Source: a virus. Taken from it: a DNA stretch of 60,107 nt. The notes beneath the pieces are model-generated. The model did no database searches. It had not been told where the DNA came from and worked only from the letters and a program-made list of their open reading frames with translations. The position numbers and the translations under genes were made by a program. The stretch lies in the IMG/VR virus record IMGVR_UViG_3300005613_000072, positions 1 to 60,107 of that record; one strand, written 5' to 3'. Shown piece after piece: positions 27,505-36,258 of the stretch; the first letter of the stretch is position 1, and every line of letters starts with the position of its first letter.

Positions 27505-28722
27505 ATGGAAGATAAACTTTTATCTAAGATAATTGATGAAAAAAAATTCCCGGAAAAAACTGAAGCGCACCACTTTATTAGGAACAAAGAACTATTTTTA
27601 TACCTACAAAAATTTTTCCGTGAGTATGGAACACTACCAGATATTGATACTATCTTTGAATACTTCCCAAACTTTGCGTATTCTAAAGCTGTAGAACCGG
27701 TAGAATTCTACGAAGAAAATGTTATTGCAAATTATAACATTGGAAAATTAAACGGCGGAATACTTGATAGCTTATCTGCTTTAGAAAATAAAAACTTAGA
27801 CGCTGCTGTTACTAAGCTATATGATGTACTTACTCAAATTGAAGAAAAAGAACTTACTGATATTTCTATTGACGACTTAACGATAATGAGTAAGTATGAA
27901 CATTCTAATGAACGTATAGGTGGTTACTATACCGGTATTGACAGATATGACGAACTACTTGGCGGAGTTTTCAAGAAAGAATTACACATTATAGCTGGTA
28001 GGGCCAAAGTAGGAAAAACAATGTTCATGCTGAAAGTTGCCCATAATATGTTTATTAACGGGGCAAACGTTATGTTCATTTCTAAAGAGATGAGCGCAGA
28101 AAAACTTGTGCAAAGATTTGATGCTATCCATAACAATATACCATTAGGCAATATGCGTAGCGGGAAACTATCCTTTATTGACGTAGAAAAAATTCGCCGG
28201 TCAAAAGAAGAGTTTTCAAAAATGGATAATAGCTGCGTATTTTTAGCCAATGAAAACTTAGATAGACAGACAACCGTATGGAGTATTGTACAGAAGATTA
28301 ACAAGTATAAACCAGACGTTGTTTTTGTTGATTCCTTCTACTTGTTTAATGACGGAGGAAAAAACTCCGATGTGTGGGTACGCGTGGGTAATGTAGCTAA
28401 CGATTTAGCTGATATTGCACGTAGGTGTAACGTCTGTATGTTTGGTTCAACGCAGCTTAATAGGCAAGTTTCCGAAAAAGAAAATAATACTTCTTTCAAA
28501 AGTGTGGGTTATTCTGACACCATTATTCAAGTAAGTAACTCGTTGCTAACCCTGTATCAGAATCCTATTCTAAAGAATGCTAATGTGATGAATCTATCTT
28601 TAATTGCTGCACGTGATGGTGAAATAGGGGAATTTAATCTTGAATGGAATTTTTCTTCTGGGTGTACAATAAACTCAATTGATGAAGAATTTGATGATGA
28701 GGAGCTTATCGATGTTGACTAA
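27505..28722 (+). CDS. Replicative DNA helicase, DnaB-like (405 aa)
   Basis: The RecA-like helicase core shows YYTGIDRYDELLGGVFKKELHIIAG-type entry (written over the boundary), Walker A GRAKVGKT (165-172), FISKEMSAEKLVQRF, Walker B VVFVDSFYLF, and QLNRQV plus a DGEIGEFNLEWNF C-terminal segment, all typical of DnaB. The N-terminal 130 residues are short and helical, a reduced collar domain. It overlaps the primase start and pairs with the loader upstream. Confidence 0.9.
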   Translation: MEDKLLSKIIDEKKFPEKTEAHHFIRNKELFLYLQKFFREYGTLPDIDTIFEYFPNFAYSKAVEPVEFYEENVIANYNIGKLNGGILDSLSALENKNLDAAVTKLYDVLTQIEEKELTDISIDDLTIMSKYEHSNERIGGYYTGIDRYDELLGGVFKKELHIIAGRAKVGKTMFMLKVAHNMFINGANVMFISKEMSAEKLVQRFDAIHNNIPLGNMRSGKLSFIDVEKIRRSKEEFSKMDNSCVFLANENLDRQTTVWSIVQKINKYKPDVVFVDSFYLFNDGGKNSDVWVRVGNVANDLADIARRCNVCMFGSTQLNRQVSEKENNTSFKSVGYSDTIIQVSNSLLTLYQNPILKNANVMNLSLIAARDGEIGEFNLEWNFSSGCTINSIDEEFDDEELIDVD

Positions 28723-29545
28723 AAGGATGTTAGAGAATGCCGGAATTAGTGTTGTAAAAGAAGGCAATGACGGGAACTTTGTGTGTCATTGCCCTTTTCA
28801 CGAAGATTATCACCCGTCTTTCGCTATTAAGGACAATGGTCTATGGATATGTTTCTCGTGCGGTCGAAAAGGTAATTTAGAGACACTAAGTTACTTACTT
28901 GGTGTGACTTTTCCAGAAACAGACTTAGCCACTGTAGATGATGTTAAACACAAGTTAGCATCTAAGGATATTGATACATCTTCTTTTTTAATTGAATGCG
29001 GGGTATACTTTGATACTTATGACCATACTTACCTTTCTTCGCGCGGAATTTCTTTAGAAACAGCAAAAAGATTTTTTACTGGGTACGATAGACTTACACT
29101 AAGCGTTGTTTTCCCATTCAAATCCCACGAAGGGAATATTTTTGCTTTTACTAAACGTTCAACGGAAACGAAAGCACATAAAACTTACGGTAAGAAATCT
29201 GACGGGTTTTATGGGCAACAATTCTTGGACTATGACAAACCTATTATAATCGTAGAAGGGCAAATAGATGCTATGACTGCGTACCAACTTGGTATAGAGA
29301 ATGTTGTAGCTGTTGGCGGGGCTACGTTATCCCAAAAACAAATTGATATTATAACACGATTTCCCAAAGTTATTTTAGGATTTGATAACGATAAAACCGG
29401 CAAAGAATCTAATCTACACTACGGCAATATATTGTTCAGACTTATGCCTACGTATATCATTGACTATGGTAATGCAAAAGATTTCGGGGAATCAGATGGG
29501 GATGTTAAATTTGTCCACTATGTGAGGTATCGATGGAATGTATAG
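28712..29545 (+). CDS. DNA primase, DnaG-like, zinc finger plus Toprim (277 aa)
   Basis: The likely start ATG 28712 (MLTKRMLENAGISVVK) overlaps the helicase stop by 11 bases and has GGAGC upstream. Residues C27-H30-C47-C50 form a CHC2 zinc ribbon (CHCPFH...CFSCGRKGN). A Toprim domain follows: IIIVEGQIDAMTAYQLG and VILGFDNDKTGKES supply the catalytic E and DxD acids. It is compact compared with bacterial DnaG and lacks the helicase-binding tail; a possible substitute is direct coupling with the neighbour helicase. Confidence 0.9.
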   Translation: MLTKRMLENAGISVVKEGNDGNFVCHCPFHEDYHPSFAIKDNGLWICFSCGRKGNLETLSYLLGVTFPETDLATVDDVKHKLASKDIDTSSFLIECGVYFDTYDHTYLSSRGISLETAKRFFTGYDRLTLSVVFPFKSHEGNIFAFTKRSTETKAHKTYGKKSDGFYGQQFLDYDKPIIIVEGQIDAMTAYQLGIENVVAVGGATLSQKQIDIITRFPKVILGFDNDKTGKESNLHYGNILFRLMPTYIIDYGNAKDFGESDGDVKFVHYVRYRWNV

Positions 29546-30866
29546 AGATAGTGTATTACATTTACCGGAAGAGTATGAACCTGTCATACGCGAAAAATAC
29601 AAAATATTAAATCCCGCTTGGGTATATGCCGCACGACATGGTTACGAAGGCAGACAAGAAACCCGTGCAAAATATCTACTGTTCTACTGGAAACAGCATG
29701 GACGGTTAAATGTCCCACGGATGTACGAAGACGAGTCACTTCCAATGGACTTAATAGAAGATAAAACATTATGGAACAACCCCGTAGACATGGCATTTAA
29801 GGGGAAACTATTCCCAAAACAGCAAGAAGCTTTTGATTTGGTAGCAGAAAAAAACGGCAATGTGATTTTAGAAATGCCTACCGGAACCGGTAAAACTGTA
29901 GTTGGTATGGCTTTAGCAACGCACTTTAAGCGCAGAACACTAATACTTACACATAAACAGTATCTACTAAAACAATGGGAAGCACAATTTAGGGAATTTA
30001 CTAATGTTAAACCACAACTACTTAGAGCGGAAAGAATGCAATTTATAAACATTCCACAGGTAATGATTGCTATGGCACAAACTATTCGGGCAAGAAAACG
30101 TATGCTGTATGAATCCGGGTTTTTTAATCAGTTCGATGTTCTTATAGTTGATGAATGCCATAGATTTTCCGCATATACTTTTTTTGATGCGATTGCAAGT
30201 TTCCCCGGAAGAATTAGGCTTGGACTAACCGCAACGGCATTTAGAAACGATGGTATGGATATTATATTCAGAGATAGTATTGGACCTATTATAACCGTAG
30301 ATGCAAAGATTGAAAAGTATCCCACAATAATAGTTAGGCATACTAACTATAAGCAAGCTGGTAATCCAAACTCAAAGTATAGTATACTGATTACTCAAAT
30401 GTCAAAAAGTAAGCGGCGGAATAATATCATTCTAAAAGACGTCTATACCTGTGTAGAGAATGGTAGGACTGTCTTAGTTCTATCCGACAGACTAAATCAA
30501 GTAAGAAATATCAAATCTTCGCTTGAAACAAAATTCCCAGAAAAAAAGATTGCTATACTTACGGGAAGCGATCCGATTGAAGTTGATCCAAAAACAGCGG
30601 ATGTAGTAGTAGCAACAAACGGAGTTGCTAAAGAAGGTGTGGATATTCCGCAGTTAGACACATTGATATACGCAACTCCTATATCAGACAGAATCAGTGT
30701 TATTCAGTCCATAGGAAGATTATTACGCGGGCAAAATGAAAAAGAGCTACTAATTTTCGACTACGTAGATGCTTCCCCAATGAGCAAAGCCCTATATGCT
30801 AAAAGACTACCATTTTATAAGGCTATAGGCATTGAAAAAATTATTCACAAAAAGGGGGATTTTTGA
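29538..30866 (+). CDS. SF2 DNA helicase, UvsW/XPB-like (442 aa)
   Basis: Starts ATG 29538 overlapping the primase. Motif I is MPTGTGKT, motif II DECH, motif III LTAT, and motif VI QSIGRLLRG. A short N-terminal segment before FPKQQEAFDLVAEKNG acts as the Q-like region. This DEAH/DECH architecture resembles T4 UvsW and phage XPB-type helicases that remodel branched recombination or origin R-loops. It is well placed among replication genes. Confidence 0.9.
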   Translation: MYRDSVLHLPEEYEPVIREKYKILNPAWVYAARHGYEGRQETRAKYLLFYWKQHGRLNVPRMYEDESLPMDLIEDKTLWNNPVDMAFKGKLFPKQQEAFDLVAEKNGNVILEMPTGTGKTVVGMALATHFKRRTLILTHKQYLLKQWEAQFREFTNVKPQLLRAERMQFINIPQVMIAMAQTIRARKRMLYESGFFNQFDVLIVDECHRFSAYTFFDAIASFPGRIRLGLTATAFRNDGMDIIFRDSIGPIITVDAKIEKYPTIIVRHTNYKQAGNPNSKYSILITQMSKSKRRNNIILKDVYTCVENGRTVLVLSDRLNQVRNIKSSLETKFPEKKIAILTGSDPIEVDPKTADVVVATNGVAKEGVDIPQLDTLIYATPISDRISVIQSIGRLLRGQNEKELLIFDYVDASPMSKALYAKRLPFYKAIGIEKIIHKKGDF

Positions 30867-31184
30867 TTGCCGAAATTATATGAAGTAGCGGGACAGAAAG
30901 TATGGCTTTACAAAAAGAACGAAGTATCAAAAATGTTTGGATTATCCAAAACTTTTCTAAGCTACTTAACAAAGGAAGGCGCTATCCCAGAGACGCCTTT
31001 AACTGATTCAGATCAGCTAAAATCACGCCTATATTGTTGGGCACAGTTAGAGCCAATTGTACGTATTTGTGCTTGGCATAATCTAACTAAGCGCCAGAAA
31101 AAAACAGCCTACAAAGAAATTTTAGAAGAATGGAAAAAGATTCCATTATTTGCTGGTTTAACCGATGAAGATTTTTCGCGTTAA
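30867..31184 (+). CDS. Small HTH-containing protein (105 aa)
   Basis: TTG 30867 directly follows the helicase stop and is preceded by AAGGGGGA. The segment NEVSKMFGLSKTFLSYLTKEGAIPETP reads as a winged helix or MerR-type HTH (KxEVAxxxGxSxxxLxxxxxxGxIP). A regulator or small DNA-binding adaptor is likely, but its target is unknown. It ends this operon; a new promoter begins 24 bases downstream. Confidence 0.7.
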   Translation: MPKLYEVAGQKVWLYKKNEVSKMFGLSKTFLSYLTKEGAIPETPLTDSDQLKSRLYCWAQLEPIVRICAWHNLTKRQKKTAYKEILEEWKKIPLFAGLTDEDFSR

Positions 31185-31207
31185 CGCAACTGTTACTTTG
31201 TAGGGTA

Positions 31208-31236
31208 TTGACACGTAATAAAACTTATGGTATAAT
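31208..31236 (+). promoter_or_regulatory. Perfect sigma-A promoter before recombination genes
   Basis: TTGACA (31208-31213), 17-bp spacer ending TTATGG, TATAAT (31231-31236). It opens the SSB-RecA-nucleotide unit. Confidence 0.93.
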
Positions 31237-31250
31237 AGTGGTGAAGTTGG

Positions 31251-31418
31251 ATGGACGAGAAAGATAAAAGAATGCTTCGGGAAACCATAAAAAAGATTTG
31301 GGAGAATAGGGGAATAACTATATTCTCTACATACGTTGAAGGATTCGATATCAGTGGTGCTGTAGATAGGTGGGAAAAAATTTTGGGAAAAATTTCATGG
31401 TGGAAAAGATTCTCGTAA
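31251..31418 (+). CDS. Small unknown protein (55 aa)
   Basis: ATG 31251 is 14 bases after the promoter -10, so the leader is almost absent. The product reads MDEKDKRMLRETIKKIWENRG...ending WWKRFS. A single amphipathic helix and aromatic C-terminus are visible. The unit is open and in a consistent position, but the very short leader makes leaderless or weak initiation likely; the next gene has a clear AAGGAG site. Confidence 0.55.
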   Translation: MDEKDKRMLRETIKKIWENRGITIFSTYVEGFDISGAVDRWEKILGKISWWKRFS

Positions 31419-31430
31419 AGGAGTGGTACA

Positions 31431-31706
31431 ATGTTGTATGTTAAAGACGGGCAAGTTGCAGAATTTTATGAATTTCTACAAGGCGAAGATGATGTTACAC
31501 TAAGTAACTGGGTAACGCTGTTAAGTAACCTGCTTAGTAGCAGGAAGGAACAATTACACGATGCTATTATTGAAGATGTTTTGTCTAAAGAAGACTTAGA
31601 AGAAATGGAAGCAGATTTGAAGGGCACAATATACGAAATTAACGAAATTAAGCAGGAACAAAAGCGGAGAAAGCTAAAGGAGGGTAATCATGAAGGGCAA
31701 TCATGA
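31431..31706 (+). CDS. Unknown acidic helical protein (91 aa)
   Basis: AAAGGAG precedes ATG 31431. The product MLYVKDGQVAEFYEFLQGEDD... is helical and acidic with a basic C-terminal end (KQEQKRRKLKEGNHEGQS). It overlaps the next gene. No family recognised. Confidence 0.75.
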   Translation: MLYVKDGQVAEFYEFLQGEDDVTLSNWVTLLSNLLSSRKEQLHDAIIEDVLSKEDLEEMEADLKGTIYEINEIKQEQKRRKLKEGNHEGQS

Positions 31707-31905
31707 CGTAGGAAATTCTAAAGTAGGACTTAGTGTTGGGGTTACAATTAACCTTGGGAACTATGAATCTGCGCGTGTAGATGCTTGGGCAGAATTAGCC
31801 GTGAATGAGGGGGAAAAACCCGAAGATGTTTTTGAAAAGGTTAATACAATGCTGCAAGAACAGTTGAAGATTCGTTCCAAAGAAATGTTAGAACAATACA
31901 AATAA
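31690..31905 (+). CDS. Unknown protein (71 aa)
   Basis: It overlaps the preceding gene by 17 bases, with AAAGGAGG ahead of ATG 31690. The core VGLSVGVTINLGNYESARVDAWAELAVNEGEKPEDVFEKVNTMLQ has the pattern of small phage proteins of DUF-type found before recombination functions ('VTLNLGNYESARVEVGL'). It probably works with the downstream SSB-RecA genes (inference). Confidence 0.75.
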   Translation: MKGNHDVGNSKVGLSVGVTINLGNYESARVDAWAELAVNEGEKPEDVFEKVNTMLQEQLKIRSKEMLEQYK

Positions 31906-31919
31906 GGAGATGATTTACT

Positions 31920-32558
31920 ATGGGTAATGCCTTCTCAACCGGTTGGAATAGTGTACACGAAGCAAAAACAAGCCTTTCTAATGGATTGTGGAATTTGTGG
32001 ATTCCGGCAGATGAAGCACGGGTTGTACATTTTCTTACGACAGAACCTATTACATACTACCAGCACGTGGTACGTGGAAGCAACGGAAAATGGGATCAGC
32101 ACATTTGTACACAAGATGACTGTCCTTACTGTAAACAGGGCGAACGAAAATCTTTTGTAGGCGCATTTTTAGTGCTTGTACGTGGATTCACTAATAACTC
32201 CGGAAAAGAAGTACCACCACAAGTTAGGATTTATACACCAACTATGCGTGTTTTGTCGCAGCTTGAAAAATTTCCGGAAGAAGCCGAAGTAGGAAGTCTT
32301 GATACAAATGACATTAGAATTTCCCGTATTGGTTCTGGTACAAGTACCACGTATAGTTTTATGCCGAGGATTGGTAAGTTGACTAACGAAGACAAGGAAC
32401 TTGTTAAACAAGCACTTGAAGTTGACGAGCTAACCCCAGAATCTTTGAAGAAAGTAATTGTAGCGCATCTTACGGAAGAGCTTGAAAATGCCAAGAAAGT
32501 TAATTCTACGCTTGAAACGAATTTTGAAGAATCTGATGATGAGGACATTCCGTTCTAA
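31920..32558 (+). CDS. Single-stranded DNA-binding protein (212 aa)
   Basis: The protein carries a Cys cluster, CTQDDCPYCKQGE (about residue 60-72), like the zinc-bearing subdomain of T4 gp32-type SSBs, flanked by beta strands (SFVGAFLVLVRGF, VRIYTPTMRVLSQLE). The C-terminal tail is strongly acidic and ends DEDIPF, the same tip bacterial SSBs use to recruit partners. It is immediately upstream of recA. The role is to coat ssDNA in replication and recombination. Confidence 0.85.
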   Translation: MGNAFSTGWNSVHEAKTSLSNGLWNLWIPADEARVVHFLTTEPITYYQHVVRGSNGKWDQHICTQDDCPYCKQGERKSFVGAFLVLVRGFTNNSGKEVPPQVRIYTPTMRVLSQLEKFPEEAEVGSLDTNDIRISRIGSGTSTTYSFMPRIGKLTNEDKELVKQALEVDELTPESLKKVIVAHLTEELENAKKVNSTLETNFEESDDEDIPF

Positions 32559-33583
32559 TGAACGACATTGATGTTAGAAAGTTAGCGGAAAAACTTTCTA
32601 AACAGTTCAAAGGTTCCATTCGAGTAGGAAGCGATATTCCCCCGGTAGAAAAGTTGTCTACCGGGGTGGATATTATCGACATTAAGACTGGTGGTGGATT
32701 GCCCTTTGGTAGAACAATTGAAATTTTTGGGAAAGAAAGCTCCGGAAAAAGTTGGCTATCATATCAAATCATTAGACAAGCACAACAACGCGGAATTATT
32801 CCAGCCTTAGTAGATGCCGAAAACGCCTTTGACCCGGAATGGGTTGCAAAGATGGGCGTAGACTTAGACAAGCTAATTTATTTATCCCCAGAAAATGCCG
32901 AAGAAGGTATTGATATTATCACCAAGCTACTAAATGAAAATGTAACCAGCCTAATTGTATTAGATTCTATCGATGCTTTAGCCCCAGACGTTGAGATTAA
33001 TTCGTCCGCAGCTAATGCTCAAATGGCTACAAAGGCTAAATTAATTAATAAAGGTTTGCGTGTATGGACAAGCCGTATTAATGTATCTAAACTTGATCCA
33101 AAACCGATGTTAATTTTTATCAACCAGTTACGGGATGCTATGGTTTTATATGGCAACCCAACAACCACCCCTGGTGGTAGGGGATTAAAGTTCTACGCAA
33201 GCATTAGATTAGAACTAAACCGCGGAAAACGTAAAGAAGATAGTGCCGGTGGTAAGTATCAAGAAGTAAATTTTGGCGTAGAAAAAAACAAGGTTGGAAT
33301 TCCTTTCAAGCGTGGTTCTTATCGACTATACGTTGAAGATGGATTAAAACCTGCTGGAACGTATGATGATAAAGAAGAAATTATCGCCGAGGCACAAGTT
33401 AAGGGAATTATTAATGAAGGATCATGGATTAACTATAAAGGCGAACAATATCATGGAAAAACAAAACTTACGGAATACTTTATAGCTAATCCGGACAAGT
33501 ACGCAGAGTTTTTGGAGGAGTTTTATGGACAAAAACGACAGCAAAGTACAGGAGAAGAGACTTGCGAATCTTCTATCGGGTAG
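32558..33583 (+). CDS. recA: RecA/UvsX-like recombinase (341 aa)
   Basis: ATG 32558 overlaps the SSB stop. The RecA core has LSTGVDIIDIKTGGGLPFGRTIEIFG (in family order), Walker A GKESSGKS (58-65), LVDAENAFDP, Walker B LIVLDSIDAL and INQLRDA, then TTPGGRGLKFYAS. These are the strand-exchange ATPase motifs including the loop 2 region. The C-terminus is short (341 residues, close to bacterial RecA). Its end overlaps the next nuclease gene by 59 bases. Confidence 0.95.
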   Translation: MNDIDVRKLAEKLSKQFKGSIRVGSDIPPVEKLSTGVDIIDIKTGGGLPFGRTIEIFGKESSGKSWLSYQIIRQAQQRGIIPALVDAENAFDPEWVAKMGVDLDKLIYLSPENAEEGIDIITKLLNENVTSLIVLDSIDALAPDVEINSSAANAQMATKAKLINKGLRVWTSRINVSKLDPKPMLIFINQLRDAMVLYGNPTTTPGGRGLKFYASIRLELNRGKRKEDSAGGKYQEVNFGVEKNKVGIPFKRGSYRLYVEDGLKPAGTYDDKEEIIAEAQVKGIINEGSWINYKGEQYHGKTKLTEYFIANPDKYAEFLEEFYGQKRQQSTGEETCESSIG

Positions 33584-33827
33584 AAAAACTATAGCTTCTG
33601 GAGCTTTGAAAATTGACCAAGGCGACGTAGAAACTAATGACTACCTTATAGAATGTAAAATTACCGGAAAAAAATCTTTTTCGATTAAAAACGATACCTT
33701 GGAAAAGATCAGAGTAGAAGCCTTACGAAAAGGAAAGACCGGAATAATGCACATCGACATATCAGGAAATAGAATGTTTGTTATTCCTGAACACGAATTT
33801 CTAAGACTTCTGGAGGAGTTAAAATGA
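33525..33827 (+). CDS. Small PD-(D/E)XK-like resolvase or endonuclease (100 aa)
   Basis: TTTTGGAGGAG precedes ATG 33525. The core DYLIECKITGKKSFSIKNDTLEKIRVEALRKGKTGIMHIDI with E-C-K matches the catalytic (E/Q)XK strand and helix of small phage Holliday-junction or Hjc-like nucleases, and RMFVIPEHEFLRLLEEL is the usual final unit. It follows recA and could resolve or process recombination intermediates. The overlap with recA is in a different frame and is unusually long. Confidence 0.7.
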   Translation: MDKNDSKVQEKRLANLLSGRKTIASGALKIDQGDVETNDYLIECKITGKKSFSIKNDTLEKIRVEALRKGKTGIMHIDISGNRMFVIPEHEFLRLLEELK

Positions 33828-33886
33828 ATCATCATGAATACTTGTTATTTCAAAACAAATTACAATACCGTAAACCAAGAAGGTAG
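33824..33886 (+). CDS. Tiny basic peptide (20 aa)
   Basis: An ATGA overlap with the preceding stop and a GGAGG site 7 bases before ATG 33824 support translation. The product MNHHEYLLFQNKLQYRKPRR is basic. It may only couple ribosomes to the dUTPase gene. The case for an independent function is weak. Confidence 0.4.
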   Translation: MNHHEYLLFQNKLQYRKPRR

Positions 33887-33894
33887 GCGATACT

Positions 33895-34305
33895 ATGATT
33901 TTTTATACCGTTGATAAACTTAGTCCCGAAAAAGGTTATGAGTTTGATGCCGGATTTGATTTGAAAGCCGGTGAAACTGTTACCCTGCAGCCCGGTGAGA
34001 TTCGTGCTATTGGTACAGGGATATCTTTGCGTATCCCAAAAGGAAATGTAGGGCTTGTAAAAGAACGTAGCTCTATGGCACTTGAAGGTATTTTTGTGCA
34101 CGGCGGAGTTATTGACAGTGGGTACGACGGGGAAATTAAAGTAATCATGCATAATAGTACCAATCAAGAGTATAAAATTGAAATTTACCAACGTATTGCA
34201 CAACTGCTTATTTTGCCCGTAAGAGTTAGTATGCCAATGCGAAAAGGCGCAGCACCACAGGTACACCTACGCGGCGAAAACGGCTTTGGAAGCACCGGGA
34301 AATGA
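33895..34305 (+). CDS. dut: dUTPase (136 aa)
   Basis: The trimeric dUTPase motifs are in order: AGFDL (1), ERSSMA (2), GVIDSGYDGEI (3), QRIAQLLI (4), and a final RGENGFGSTGK (5). Motif 5 is complete. The enzyme hydrolyses dUTP to dUMP, supplying the substrate for ThyX (41020) and keeping uracil out of DNA. ATG 33895 follows AAGAAGG. Confidence 0.95.
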   Translation: MIFYTVDKLSPEKGYEFDAGFDLKAGETVTLQPGEIRAIGTGISLRIPKGNVGLVKERSSMALEGIFVHGGVIDSGYDGEIKVIMHNSTNQEYKIEIYQRIAQLLILPVRVSMPMRKGAAPQVHLRGENGFGSTGK

Positions 34306-35048
34306 TTCGCGATAAAATATTAAAGACGCCGTCTATCAAAGTTATTATTGATGACTTTATTGATAAACGCAATGCAGAAAATGGCCGCGAAAAAACACCC
34401 TTCTTTTTTCACCCGTACTTTTTTAACCTGAATTGCCAGAGGCAGCAGCAGTTCTATTATTTAGAAAGCTCGCTAAATCTAAAGTTTAGGACTAAAAATT
34501 CCGGGGTAAATGCTCAACTTCAAAGAATTTTTGACAATGGTTCAAGTATGCATATAAGGTGGCAGAAGTACTTAGAAGATGCTGGTATACTTGTAGAAGC
34601 AGAACATAGATTTATTGACCAAGTAAACAGAATTTCCGGATATATTGATGCCATAGTGGTAGTAAATAACATTAAGTATATTGTTGAATTAAAATCTATT
34701 AATCATTTTTCTTTCCAAAAGCTAAAAGAGCCTAAACCAGAGCATTGTATACAAGTACAGCTCTATAGTATGGTAACAGGGTTAGACTGTTTTGTTTTAT
34801 ATGAAAACAAGAATACCCAAGAAGTGAAAGAATTTTTTGTGCGAAAAAATGAAGATGTTGTTAAGCAAATCAAAAGCCTAATGTTTACTATTAAAGAAAG
34901 CCCTAATATACAAATCATACTACCGAAAACAGACCAAATTAACCTATGCCAGTCCTGTAGGTACATGGATATTTGTTATAGGCATCCAGACGCAACTTTT
35001 AACGATATTTTTGATGCAAACAAACTTAAGGAGATGGAAGAATTATGA
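34302..35048 (+). CDS. Cas4/RecB-like PD-(D/E)XK nuclease with Fe-S cysteines (248 aa)
   Basis: It overlaps dut by 4 bases. The catalytic region is HRFIDQVNRISGYIDAIVVV (D) then YIVELKSINH (E-x-K) and a Q-containing helix (QVQLYSM). A cysteine in FNLNCQRQQQ near residue 45 and the cluster CQSCRYMDIC (about 228-237) supply four cysteines, the arrangement of iron-sulfur Cas4/AddB-type exonucleases. Without Cas1-Cas2 or CRISPR in the window, it is a replication-recombination nuclease. Confidence 0.85.
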   Translation: MIRDKILKTPSIKVIIDDFIDKRNAENGREKTPFFFHPYFFNLNCQRQQQFYYLESSLNLKFRTKNSGVNAQLQRIFDNGSSMHIRWQKYLEDAGILVEAEHRFIDQVNRISGYIDAIVVVNNIKYIVELKSINHFSFQKLKEPKPEHCIQVQLYSMVTGLDCFVLYENKNTQEVKEFFVRKNEDVVKQIKSLMFTIKESPNIQIILPKTDQINLCQSCRYMDICYRHPDATFNDIFDANKLKEMEEL

Positions 35049-35302
35049 AAAACTATTACACTATGACGGGTGTTGATGAAAGATTTTTTAATGAGTTTTA
35101 CTGGGAGGTAAACCGCAAACAAGAAGATGGGTCTGTAAAAACTATCACAAGAACCGGGAAGGTAATTGAAACCCGAAATACAGATGGATTAGAGTCCTAC
35201 TCTATCTTTGTTAAATTCGGAACAAGCTGGCAATACTACTGTCCTTCAGACTACTTGGAGTATATTGAAGATTCAATTTTCTTTGAAAAAGAAGGTGAGT
35301 AG
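35045..35302 (+). CDS. Unknown protein (85 aa)
   Basis: ATGA overlap with the nuclease gene and GGAG upstream. The sequence MKNYYTMTGVDERFFNEFYWEV... is aromatic-rich with one beta-like stretch (SYSIFVKFGTSWQYYCPSDYLEYI). No family recognised; it belongs to the nucleotide-recombination unit. Confidence 0.75.
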   Translation: MKNYYTMTGVDERFFNEFYWEVNRKQEDGSVKTITRTGKVIETRNTDGLESYSIFVKFGTSWQYYCPSDYLEYIEDSIFFEKEGE

Positions 35303-35770
35303 ATGCTAAAAGAAACCGTGTTAGCTAAATTAGAACAGTCGGGGGTGCCTATACCTACTAAACCAAAGAAAGCTACCACGGAATTATTTGATGTGTTAGC
35401 AGATTTATCAGAAGTGCCGGATAGTATGCTCGGAGATATACACGCAAAATTTGCTTCTTGGTATTGTTATGCAAACTACCTATTGCTAAGAGCTAACCTG
35501 GACAAGATGGGAAACGAGAGCAACTACACGGCTAATTTTAATCAGGCGCTTTTGAATATTGATCCGGATTCTGTGAAAAACGTAACTGAAAGAAAAGCTA
35601 TCGCCGCAACCAAAACACAGAAGGTTAATGATAAATTACAGGAGGCGGTAGCATCGTGTATGGCTTTAGAGACTATCGTAGAAAACTTAGAGCTTGCGAT
35701 GAAGACAATTTCAAGGGAAATTTCCCGAAGACAATTCGTGTATTCAGCAGCGCACAATCTATCAATGTAA
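35303..35770 (+). CDS. Unknown helical protein (155 aa)
   Basis: ATG 35303 follows the previous stop immediately with GGTGAG upstream. The sequence contains long helices (SWYCYANYLLLRANLDKMG, AIAATKTQKVNDKLQEAVASC, ISREISRRQFVYSAAHNL). It resembles small phage proteins of unknown function that precede resolvases. No catalytic pattern was seen. Confidence 0.7.
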   Translation: MLKETVLAKLEQSGVPIPTKPKKATTELFDVLADLSEVPDSMLGDIHAKFASWYCYANYLLLRANLDKMGNESNYTANFNQALLNIDPDSVKNVTERKAIAATKTQKVNDKLQEAVASCMALETIVENLELAMKTISREISRRQFVYSAAHNLSM

Positions 35771-35784
35771 GAACTAAGGGTAAT

Positions 35785-36258
35785 ATGTATGAAAGAAAGA
35801 TTGCAAAAATGTTTGACGAAGTTTTTGGGTTTAAGTTTGCGCGAACCCCTAATTCTGGTGGTCTATACTTAAAAGGAGATATAATGCCGGAAGATAGAAC
35901 GATCGATTTTCCTTTTGTCGTTGAATGCAAGAACCACAAACTTCTTGCTATAAATAGCTGGGAACGCCAGCTTTTAGGCGACATGGAACGCACGGGAAAA
36001 CTCGGCGTCCTTATTTTTCACAGGTACAATACCAGTGAAGACTACGGGTATCTTCCGGCTTTTTCTTATAATCTTAGCGATGAAAAACTTGACTATCATA
36101 AAGCAACTTTTTACGATAAGTTAACCACCGGAAAAATTTACAGATTCAAAGAAGGGTATATAGCGACGGTTAAAAAGATTCTATTGGCGATGAAGTACTT
36201 TTACGAAAAGAGGGATGATTATGGCTATTTCACAACAAAAGCTACCAAAAAAGATTGA
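35785..36258 (+). CDS. Hjc/VRR-type Holliday junction resolvase candidate (157 aa)
   Basis: The open frame extends back to 35656, overlapping the upstream gene by 115 bases; I prefer ATG 35785, which has AAGGGT upstream. The active-site order is YERKIAKMF (E), KGDIMP (D), VVECKNHK (E-x-K), as in PD-(D/E)XK resolvases. The family phrase 'K.N.ERKIA' just before the ATG (INVRTKGNMYERK) hints that translation may begin slightly earlier. It would resolve recombination branches before packaging. Confidence 0.75.
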   Translation: MYERKIAKMFDEVFGFKFARTPNSGGLYLKGDIMPEDRTIDFPFVVECKNHKLLAINSWERQLLGDMERTGKLGVLIFHRYNTSEDYGYLPAFSYNLSDEKLDYHKATFYDKLTTGKIYRFKEGYIATVKKILLAMKYFYEKRDDYGYFTTKATKKD